The position numbers and the translations under genes were made by a program. A stretch of DNA of 64,000 nucleotides from NCBI RefSeq assembly GCF_018812025.1, contig NC_063061.1:268501-332500 (forward strand), written 5' to 3'. Shown piece after piece: positions 56,201-64,000 of the stretch (within the stretch, counting starts at the first letter, position 1; each line of letters starts with the position of its first letter). The notes under the pieces were generated by a model, which saw nothing but the letters and a program-made list of their open reading frames with translations, did not search any database and was not told where the DNA came from. This stretch comes from Megalobrama amblycephala (taxonomy: Eukaryota > Chordata > Actinopteri > Cypriniformes > Xenocyprididae).

Positions 56201-58163
56201 TTTTAGACTTACAGTCCATGAATATTACAGAACTGGATCAGGGCCTCAAGATGCAACTTTGGGATTTATTAGCTATGTGCATTACCAAAACGTATGTAAC
56301 ACAAACAGAAGTATTACCTTGTAATAATAGTCATGTGAAGTCACTTTTATTTATATAACACTTTATACAATACAGATGGTTTGTTCATGTAATTTCTGAT
56401 CATGTAATTAAAGGATTTGTCCACTTTTAAATAAACTCTTCCTGATAATTTACTCACCCCCATGTCATCCAAGATATTCATGTCTTCCTTTCGTCAGTCA
56501 AAAAGAAATTAAGGATTTTGATGAAAACATTCCAGGATTTTTCTCCTTATAGTGGACTTCACTGGGCACCAAACGGTTGAAGGTCCAAATGACAGTTTCA
56601 GTGCAGCTTCAAAAGGCTTTAAATGATACCAGATGAGGAATAAGAGTCTTATCTAGTGAAACGATCTGTCATTTTCGAGAAAAAAAAAAAAATACAACCG
56701 TTTATGGTTTATAAACACAAAATATTGCCTTGAACGTCTTACGGAACGAACGCGGTGCAAGTTTTGGTTTTGTTCTGTAAGTAGAATAGGGAAGGTGTAG
56801 GACATACGGCATAAACGTTTTGAAGAATGCGGAAACCGGAAATACGTTCAAGGCGATATTTTGTGTTTATAAAGCATATACAGCTGTATTTTTTTCGAAA
56901 ATGACCAATCGTTTCACTAGATAAGACTCTTATTCCTCATCTGGTATCGTTTAAAGCTCTTTGAAGCTGCACTGAAACTGTAATTTTGACCGTTTGGAGT
57001 CCATTGAAGTCCACTATAAGGAGAATAATCCTGGAATGATCCTTAATTTCTTTAACCAAATTCAGTTCTTAATTACTGTAATATGATTTTCTTTAATAGC
57101 ATTGTCAGATTTCGTGTAGGTCTATGTATGTAGAGATGCAATCAACGTGTAGGTCACATTTCCCATGTTTGGAAAACGTACAGTACACCCTGTTTGGTTC
57201 CTTCAACATTCAAACAGAGGCCAGAATTGACTGTTCATATGAGAATTGAGTCTATCTGTTATGGTTATCTAAAATTTCACTTTTTTGACAGATTGCAAAT
57301 TATGGAATTGGAGGCCAGTATGAGCCACATTATGACTCAAAGGTAGAATATAATAACATTTTTAAATATGTGTTATTGTTATTCCTCTGGACCTGTTTGA
57401 AGATATGTACCTGTAATAGAGAAGAAACTTACTCTGCGTTTTATTTCATTACTTTGTTCCAAAATCTCTCCACAGCTGACAAATGACTCAGACTTTCAAC
57501 TCAGAGGAGGCCGGATTTCTACTGTCCTAATCTACGTGAGGGTGTAACCTATGGAGTATAATATAACCAATTATTTAATTTATAATAATTCCCACTTTCC
57601 AGATTATTGACATTTAACTACTTTATTGTAGATGAGTGATGTGGACATTGGTGGGGCAACAGTGTTTCCTGTCATTGGTGCAGCTCTTCAGCCAAAGAGG
57701 GTTAGTTGAAGCACCTTTATTTACCACGATTTCAACTGAAATTTAAATAGACAAAATAACTTACTTACTTAAAATTGTGCTCACGTGTTTATGATTATTC
57801 CATAAGGGTACAGCAGTGTTGTGGTTTAACCTGCTAAGAAATGGAGATGAAGATGCCAGAACTTTACATGCAGCGTGTCCTGTGTTTGTAGGCAATAAAT
57901 GGGGTAAGTGTTCTGTGAGGCTTGTATTATATTAGTGAAAAAGAGTTTCTCTTATGGTGAAAATTAAGAAAACATGACCAATTCACATTTCATCCCAAAA
58001 TCAAAGGAATAATATAAATGTGACTCATGTGCAGTGTGCACTAGACATTCTTACACAATTTAAAACTTCTTGCTTTGAATTCCTCATTCTAGTTGCCAAC
58101 AAGTGGATTCGTTCTCATGGGCAAGAGTTCAGAAGAAAGTGCTCTACGATCAAATCTGATTAA
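47213..58163 (+). CDS. Divergent prolyl 4-hydroxylase alpha subunit, tandem paralogue of p4ha2
   Basis: Exons: 47213-47291, 47403-47499, 47923-48074, 48350-48481, 49044-49253, 49636-49799, 51913-52080, 52318-52388, 55244-55343, 57292-57342, 57476-57535, 57632-57700, 57807-57903, 58093-58163. All have GT-AG borders and join into 506 codons plus stop. The ATG at 47213 gives a signal peptide (MEAKWIILLSTCWISCVAVN); the ATG ten bases upstream is out of frame. The N domain follows (YIEALEHQ, NPLAAYQLVRKLSQVW). Exons 5 and 6 are 30 and 36 bases shorter than in p4ha2, and the tyrosine helix [10 protein letters not shown] reads LYQLASFSHQ. The C-terminal dioxygenase is intact: H404 and D406 in YEPHYD, H472 in TLHAACP, K482. 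Exon 11 is single (LTNDSDFQLRGGRISTVLIY). Probably an ER prolyl hydroxylase with altered substrate choice; P4HB binding is assumed from the family. Confidence 0.9.
48784..48823 (+). repeat. Worn L2-like tail
   Basis: gtattgtgaaatagcgctct-ataaataaatttggcttg matches the L2/CR1-type tails at 63741 and 21731. Confidence 0.5.
49845..51590 (-). mobile_element. DIRS-type retrotransposon fragment in intron 6 of the paralogue
   Basis: Read on the minus strand: reverse transcriptase with the YLDDW catalytic box (GIHMLNYLDDWLILVHSRD, then VNWEKSKLSP) at 51260-51036; an RNase H-like part (HVAIQMDNMAMVVYMNCQGS, ATHIPGNLNHAVDLLS) at 50847-50632; a linker (CKYAFPPVSLIAQ); and the N-terminal half of a tyrosine recombinase (SSPSTRWLFALKWQ, then LKVYVAVIVAHH, SLGKHDLIIR) at 50330-49920. 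RT-RH-YR order and the recombinase place it with DIRS elements. Multiple stops and frameshifts; 5' and 3' ends missing. Confidence 0.8.
53342..53455. repeat. MITE fragment beginning ggttacactttatttt
   Basis: Shares ggttacactttatttt, taattaacatgtacttacta-type and gattagggtttggttt blocks with the repeats at 43308 and 35513. Only one end is visible. Confidence 0.5.
53470..54050 (-). mobile_element. Second DIRS-type fragment (tyrosine recombinase) in intron 8
   Basis: On the minus strand: ILNARTPSTRKSYT near 53985, then YDLSIVLEGLSGVLSEPLES (53760-53680), then TLKVVLLLALTSLRREGDLQ (53650-53590), the conserved start of the recombinase catalytic domain with its first Arg region. It overlaps in content with the fragment in intron 6, so it is an independent copy. 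The sequence 54050-54880 may be more of this element but shows no motif I can name. Confidence 0.7.
55368..56125. mobile_element. MITE with ggggctttcgcac / gtgcgagagcccc ends (intron 9 of the paralogue)
   Basis: Inverted ends ggggctttcgcactgg and ccggtgcgagagcccc, with subterminal tagttcctagaac in both directions. About 0.75 kb, non-coding. The flanks give no clear duplication, so the superfamily is left open. Confidence 0.75.
56412..57055. mobile_element. T5 element, copy 3
   Basis: Left flank TTAA (56408-56411), left end aggatttgtccacttttaaa, and arms with taagagtcttatctag in both directions. The right end is worn away after ggaatgatcctt. Confidence 0.7.
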
Positions 58164-58209
58164 AAGACCCAAAGAAGACTGCACAGAAGAGACAATGTGA
58201 CGTCATTAA

Positions 58210-58554
58210 AGGGTTAGTTCACCCAAAAATGAAAATTCTGTCATTTATTACTCACCCTCATGCCGTTCCACACCCGTAAGATCTCCGTTCAGAACACAAA
58301 TTAAGATATTTTTGTTGAAATCCGATGGCTCCATGAGGCCTGCATAGGGAGCAATGACATTTCCTCTCTCAAGATCCATTAATGTACTAAAAACATATTT
58401 AAATCAGTTCATGTGAGTATCCATGTGAGCCATCGGATTTCATCAAAAATATCTTAATTTGTGTTCTGAAGATGAACGAAGGTCTTAAGGGTGTGAAACG
58501 GCACGAGGGTGAGTAATTAATGACATTATTTTAATTTTTGGGTGAACTAACCCT
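58210..58554. mobile_element. T4 element, copy 4, in the 3' UTR of the paralogue
   Basis: 345 bp, ends agggttagttcacccaaaaa and its inverse, TTAA on both sides (58206-58209, 58555-58558). It begins 46 bases after the stop codon. It splits a pre-existing tandem duplication of agagacaatgtgaygtcat (58190-58208 and 58558-58577). Its arms could fold into a long hairpin in the mRNA. Confidence 0.85.
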
Positions 58555-58804
58555 TTAAGAGACAATGTGATGTCATGGCAAAATGTACACATAATTTATT
58601 TTAGCGAAACACTTTTTGCTTTTAACATCTGTAACTGCAGTGTTTTTTTTCCCTACATGTCTCTGCTTCAAATTAAATATGTGGTGGATTGTAACATTAC
58701 AAGATAGACATGAAGACATTGAAAACAAGGACATCAAGGCTTTTACAAGAATTTATGATTTATTTTGTTAAATTACTTGTTCAAAATGATTTTTATACTA
58801 TATA

Positions 58805-59280
58805 CACTCTAAAAAATGCTCGATTAAAAACAACCCAAATTGGGTTAAATATGGACAAACCCAGCAGTTGGGTTAAATGTTTACATGCTGGGCAGTTGGA
58901 TAAACATTTAAAAATTACTTTACAAATTGTTAAAAAAAATTACTATATGACTGGCTTAAAATGAACCCAAAATAGGTTGGAAATTAAAAATCAGACATAA
59001 TTATAGAGGCAACAATAATAATGAAAAGGTCAACATTTATCAATATGCAATTTAATAAATGGTTTAATTAGTATTCATTAAACTTATTAATAATTGTTCA
59101 TTTATTAAACATTAATAAATGTCGATTTCCAACATATTTTGGGTTCATTTTAAGCATGCAATACAATAATTTGTAAACAATAGTTGAGTTAAATAAAACT
59201 ACCCAGCAGATTGATCAAACATTTAACCCAACCGCTGGGTTTGTCCATTTTCAACCCAACTTGGGTTGTTTTTAAACCAG
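58805..59280. mobile_element. Foldback MITE with acccaa/ttgggt motifs
   Basis: Left arm aaaaacaacccaaattgggt...acaaacccagcagttgggtt is the inverse of the right arm aacccaaccgctgggtttgt...acccaacttgggttgttttt. The inner parts also pair (aacccaaaataggttggaaa / ccaacatattttgggttcat). No coding capacity. Confidence 0.8.
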
Positions 59281-59285
59281 CATAA

Positions 59286-59312
59286 CATCTATCTATCTAT
59301 CTATCTATCTAG
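59286..59312. repeat. (CTAT)n microsatellite
   Basis: About seven units of ctat/atct. Confidence 0.9.
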
Positions 59313-59352
59313 AGGACTGCAGTGAGTAAACTGAATGTGATGAGGTCATTTT

Positions 59353-59500
59353 GACAGTAAAAGTGGGCGGAGTTACGCAGTATCATTCTGACAGCAAGAG
59401 TGGGCGGGGTTACGCAGCATCATTCAACAGCAGAAGGGGGCGGAGTTACGCAGCATCACTCTGACAGCAGGAGGAGGGCGGTGTTACGCAGCATCATCGG
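59353..59500 (+). promoter_or_regulatory. Four-unit minisatellite, each unit with a GC box
   Basis: Units at 59353-59389, 59390-59426, 59427-59462 and 59463-59500 (36-38 bases). Each has the order acagnan, then gggcgg, then gttacgcag, then catca. GGGCGG is the Sp1/KLF site and ttacgcag recurs exactly. The array ends ten bases before a CpG-containing stretch that leads to a splice donor, so it probably acts as promoter-proximal sequence. Confidence 0.65.
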
Positions 59501-59607
59501 AGCTTGTCGTTTTATTGTACGGCTGCTGATGCTGAGAAAAATGTAGGACCATGATTGTGGATTTGAGGTTTGTGGACTGTGGCACATCGTGGCGGATTGT
59601 TTTCTAG
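59501..59607 (+). other. Candidate 5' UTR exon of a further plus-strand gene
   Basis: Follows the GC-box array and ends at a consensus donor (ctag|gtaagc, GT at 59608). The ATG-led frame in it (MIVDLRFVDCGTSWR...) stops at TAG on the last base of the exon, so it is non-coding or a short upstream frame. No coding exon of this gene is recognisable before 64000, which implies a long first intron. Confidence 0.5.
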
Positions 59608-62520
59608 GTAAGCTTGCCTTTATTCTGGGTGTATTTGAGTCGCTGCTGGTTTAACTGTGTGTGAGCGCCGTCGCTGAGATGTGCTTCAGAGTCACCGGAC
59701 ACAATCACTGTATTGAGGCTTAGAGAAATGCAGATGGATGGAAGACGACTGAAATTAGAGCATGCATGAAAGCAAGCAGCACTTGGTGTTTATGATTTGG
59801 CTCTCGTGTGATATGTTATTTTTGTGTGGATATGGGAATGGGAATGGGCGAGCTCGGCCTGCGCATCGGGACGCGTGTGATTCAGCCCTGCAGGCCGTGA
59901 GGAGACACTGATGCGGTACATTACGGGATGCAGTCACATACATGTCTTCACTGATGCTGCTCAGATTTAATAGCATCCAGTTCTCATCACAGAAGGATCA
60001 TTTGACAGGCCTAAGGCAGTCTGTCACATGACATCTACTGCTGTCTCAAAATAACGAAACTATATGCTACTGAGAAGACTGGAAAAAAATGCATGTTGAT
60101 ATTTCAAATATTTAGAATCCCCTTGAGAAATTAGCTTTGCTACTTTGGATTGTGTACAGGATTCCTGTATGAATTTTCATTATTTAGGCTATAATTTGTG
60201 ACCCGTACTTATCAAGTCAAATAAGATGGATAAATCCTGTTGAATATTGCGTAATCTTCATCTGAACTCTGCTTGTGTTGTTATAAAATGTCTTGCTTTA
60301 AAGAAAATCTTTCGGGAAGATGAGTTTTAAAATCCCACAAGACTTTCTTCTGATGTCTTACAGTGGGATTTTATCCTTCTGGGAATCATGAAAGTCCTAT
60401 TAAAACTTAGTTAAAAAGGTAATTTCCATTAGGGATTTTTTTTAGGATTGGTTCCAAATTATGAATCCTTAAACATTTTTATTTAGGACCCAAATATGAG
60501 TATACAGGGAATTCTTCATATGTCCAAAAATGAAAAAAAAAAAAAAAAAAAAAAGCAGTACAGTGGCTGATTATGTAATTTATTATAATGTTAAAATGCC
60601 TATTGTTATTTAAACTAACATTATTTACTCTGTAGATTAACTGTTTGTTAGTCTTCAATATATTATAAAGAAAACATGTCATTTTACAGTTGTTTTTTTA
60701 AGCATCTTTTAGTACCCGATCAACATATTGAACAATTTAAAACATAGATATAATAGCTATTCATTATACATATTATGAATCTGAATATATCGGTTTAATT
60801 GGAAGTCTGAAAGAACAACCATTCAAAGTGTTGTCAAAAATCTAACGAATAATGAATGGAACTGGAGAAACTATAAACATTAATTGTATGTATTTAATCT
60901 TAGGTTCCATGAAATTGAATGGAAATATCTTTAGCGTTGATGGAGCACAACAAGCTTTTGTGATATTTTCTTTAAAAATAAAAACAATTGAAAACAATTT
61001 GAATAAATACTTGATCATTTTGCACTGGTTTAACTTAAATTGAATTACATTCCAGAGAAACCCTTTTGAAACTGAGTTTTATTGCGCTGGCCTCCATTTC
61101 CAGCTTACCGGAAAACAGGGATTTAGGATTTTGCGTGGGTTAAACTGACCCATGTATAGTGACCTGTTCTGTAACCCGCTGTGACTGTGTTTGTGGTGTC
61201 TGGAGTTTAGTGTCAGTGGATGCAAATCTGGGTCATGATGCCAGTGTGTTTGCACTTTTGCCTCATGCTAACAGGAAATGGGCCAGTGCAGCTGGAAGAC
61301 TGTGACATCCCATTAACATCCCAGTATTTCCAAGAATCTTCAGCTCTTCCTCAGTAATTAGTTGGCTTTTATTCTATAAAATAAGTTTCAGAGCGCAGCC
61401 AGGTTACTACTTCAGAGAAAATGTCTTTATGTATTACTTTTACCTCATATTACTAAATTTCAGTCTGATTCGTCACGTGCAGATTTATTAGTGGTGTTTT
61501 CTAATACTTGTAGTTAAGGATTTTACAAACTTTACAGTACAGGGCGTAAGAATGATTTGAAAAGTGGAGGGAAAACACACCAAACCTCTGTTTCTATGTA
61601 TTTGTTTATTATTTTACTTTAGTTGCTTTAAAAAATTGAGCCCATTTCATTTAAGTGCTGCCAATTTAGCGATTTTGCCGCTAGATTTAGCGACTTCCTC
61701 GTCCCTTTTGAGACTTTTTTCAAAAGCCTAATCTAGCAACTTCTTGGACAAACCTTATCTGTATTTAGATCTGTGGACTCGCAAGTATAACGGCATCTAG
61801 CGACATTTAGCAACCAGTTTTAGCTGCTTTCAACTGAAAACAATTGCCAATTTAAAAGAGAAGACATACAAGAAGAGATATATTCCCACAAAAACTACAA
61901 GGAAGCAGTAGACTTAAAGGAAATAGAGTGCTTAACACAATTTTTTTTTAGTTGTAGCATAATTATTAGCATGTTTATTGTCTGGGACATCACCAATATG
62001 TTTATGAAATAAGAATAAGAAGTTTGAAGGTCTGACGGAAGCTAGATGTTTTGCTTTATAACGTGTTAAATATGGATATTTTTCTTACACAAACGCATCG
62101 CTTCACTTCAGAATTAACCCCTGTACGTTTATGATGCACTTTCTTCAGCTCATAGTCATTGATCTCTGTTCACTGCCATTATAAAGCTCGGATGCGTTAT
62201 TAATATATCTCCGCTTGTGTTCATCAGAAAGAAGATAGTCGTGGCTTGAGAGTGAGTAAAGCTTGGGCTAATTTTCATTTGAAAGTGAACTAATCCTTTA
62301 ATGTGCACATTTGAGCTGATATAGGCTGCTGGCTTGCTTATGTAATATTGAATAAAAGTGAAAAAACAAATTGTTAATCAATTGCAGAATACCATGTAGA
62401 TACCAATATATGACTCAGAGCTTCACAATAAGAATGAATTGAAAGTCTTGTCTTTTTATGGTGACATGGTCATCATAGAGACAACGCTACATGACAAGAT
62501 TGCATATAGAAGTTGAGCAA
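59608..62520. other. Intron-like sequence without recognised features
   Basis: AT-rich sequence with a poly(A) tract at 60532-60554. The 61650-61830 stretch repeats ttagcga/tagcgac-type motifs and may be a repeat relic. Near 62270 a tgaaagtgaactaatccttta fragment matches the right end of T5. No exon found. Confidence 0.4.
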
Positions 62521-62525
62521 CCACA

Positions 62526-62725
62526 CTGTAAACAAGAACTGTTGGTTTAACTTAAAAAAGTAAGTTACCTGGTTGCCTTAAAATTTGAGTTCATTGAAAT
62601 TAAAAATTTGAGTTAATGCAATGAAGGCGATTGATTTAATCAACAGAAATTCAAAATATGTTATCTGAACCACATTAATTATCTAAGTTGATCTGACAAT
62701 AGAAAAAATGTTGTGATAACAAATC
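62526..62725. repeat. MITE-like repeat
   Basis: Begins cacactgtaaacaagaactg and carries attaaaaatttgagtt plus several aacttaa/ttaagtt inversions. It resembles common short cyprinid MITEs; borders unclear. Confidence 0.4.
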
Positions 62726-62729
62726 ATGA

Positions 62730-63110
62730 AAAAAAAAAATAAAATAATCCCACACCTGGCACATTGGCAACTACCCCATCACTCTAACATGGTGGCAGCA
62801 AATTTTGCACTGGGAAGCACCACTAAAAAAAATATACCCAGATGTGTTGGGCCGAATCCGGTTGAATTTCGGATGAGAGTTTGGCCCACATACTGCATGG
62901 AGTTACGGTCCAAGATTGTCCCAAAAGCTACTTACCGAAAGGGAGCCAGACCCATGCCGGAAGCAGACCAAAACTTACCCACAACTTCTTCCATGTCCCA
63001 GAAATCAGCCATAACTGGCCCACAACAGCTCTGTAATGCCCTGATGTCAGCCAAAACTCAACCGCAACTTACTAGAATCCACAGAATACACCTGTAACTG
63101 GACAGATAAT
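62730..63110. repeat. Low-order repeat rich in cc(c)aca / ggccca motifs
   Basis: The motif family (g/t)gcccaca, accaaaactta, cagccataact and agccaaaact recurs about every 40-50 bases, which leaves a 123-codon frame open by chance (62726-63097). No domain; treated as a degenerate tandem repeat. Confidence 0.45.
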
Positions 63111-63499
63111 ATGCCAGAATCCCTAAAACTGAGCCAGAAATAATATTCACATAGTGAAATGTATAAATACAAAAGAAAACTACAGAAACAAAGCTAATGC
63201 AAAGTATGAAGTGTTTTACTGATGCTCAAATCTCAGCAAGAATAAAAACAATATGAAAATGTCATATAAATGACAATGAAAAATAAAATGTATATTTATA
63301 TATGGTGTAAATGCAAAGTGTTTTGATACTATTGAGCAAAAACCTCAAATGTAAGACAAAAAAGCAGAATATGAAAAGATGTGCCAGATAAACCAATAAC
63401 ACTGGAATAAGACAAAACATCAACAAAACTCACATGACTAATAACTTAAGAGACAGTAGAAACCAAGCAGATATTTTCTGTCGCCTCTGGCTTGCATTG

Positions 63500-63797
63500 C
63501 TGGGGACACTTAAAATTCAACAAAGTTATTGATCTGACTGCACTGACACTATCGGATGAAGACAACACTGTTGTCTGCAGAGCTGATTTATTGATGAAAT
63601 TAACTAATTTAATAATTGATGATCTTTACAGTGGAACTGAATCGACATTAAACTGACTTCAGCTGAACAATGACACTGTTTTCTTTTAGAGCTGCTGTAC
63701 AATTGAAATGAACTTAATCAATTTCATGTTATTAGCTGATTTGAAACAATCTATATTGTATAAAGCGCTATAGAAATAAAGGTGAATTGACTTGACA
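63500..63797 (+). repeat. L2/CR1-like retroposon 3' region
   Basis: Ends ttgaaacaatctatattgta, taaagcgctatagaaataaa, ggtgaattgacttgac. Upstream blocks (gaagacaacactgttgtctg, gaacaatgacactgttttct) appear to belong to the same unit. It gives the plus-strand version of the tail seen inverted at 21731. Confidence 0.6.
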
Positions 63798-64000
63798 AAT
63801 ATAGTTATTTTTTTATATAATAAGCCTTATAATATTACTGTACTTTTACCTTTTCTGTATGTATCTATAATAAGTAACATGTGAATATAAGAGTGAACTA
63901 AATGTGAATATTCACAAAACATATACAACAGCTAATAAAACTTTATGCATCCATGGGAATCTGTGCAGTTGATGTGTTAGATGTGCTTTACAACAAATCA

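Noticed and set aside
47213..58163. Paralogue is a pseudogene
   Set aside because: All 13 introns have GT-AG borders, the joined frame has no stop in 506 codons, and catalytic residues are kept; decay would have broken at least one.
58190..58577. 19-bp target duplication around the T4 element
   Set aside because: Other T4 copies have TTAA flanks only, and TTAA is present here too; the longer repeat is best read as a tandem duplication that existed before insertion.
62726..63097. 123-codon frame near the right end
   Set aside because: It lies in a degenerate tandem repeat with recurrent ccaca/ggccca motifs; composition explains the open frame.

Overview
Eukaryotic window from a teleost genome, most likely a cypriniform fish. 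Three things support this: multi-exon genes with GT-AG introns, two genes encoding collagen prolyl 4-hydroxylase alpha subunits, and a repeat load typical of the zebrafish/carp lineage (Tc1, hAT, Harbinger-like, TTAA-flanked MITEs, a Tx1/L1-type LINE, DIRS fragments, L2-type tails). The species call is inference; no search was run.

Layout. 1-13.8 kb is transposon territory. A TTAA-flanked element (1644-7302) holds a second TTAA element, which holds a Harbinger-like element, which holds a Tc1 transposon; a second Tc1 sits further along the outermost element. Next comes a 5.6-kb antisense LINE (7718-13358) that landed on the TATA box of an LTR-like repeat and was itself hit by another copy of the second TTAA element. 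At 15.4-15.9 kb are the promoter, 5' exon and first coding exon of an unidentified single-pass membrane protein on the minus strand. 16-20 kb holds microsatellites, a long foldback element and a hAT-like repeat.

20.1-46.6 kb is p4ha2 (plus strand): candidate TATA promoter, 14 coding positions, a mutually-exclusive-type exon pair (11a/11b), a poly(A) signal, and introns full of MITEs, two hAT elements with 8-bp target duplications and an internal tandem duplication. 47.2-58.2 kb is a second, divergent prolyl 4-hydroxylase alpha gene in the same orientation, starting 0.9 kb after the p4ha2 stop. Its exon joins give an uninterrupted 506-residue frame. The dioxygenase core is intact, but the peptide-substrate-binding region is shortened and has lost its tyrosine-rich helix. 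Two antisense DIRS-type fragments lie in its introns. 59.3-59.6 kb carries a minisatellite whose every unit contains a GC box, just upstream of a candidate first exon of another plus-strand gene. The remainder to 64 kb is intron-like or intergenic repeat sequence.

How the genes relate: both hydroxylase alpha subunits would be ER-luminal partners of protein disulfide isomerase (P4HB), hydroxylating X-Pro-Gly prolines in procollagen. The first looks like a standard isoform-II subunit. The second looks like a tandem paralogue that kept the catalytic machinery but changed how it recognises substrate. The most interesting items are this paralogue, the exon pair with its 85-nt intron, the ordered transposon nest with readable empty sites, the LINE with a YY1-like site at its 5' end, and the GC-box minisatellite.
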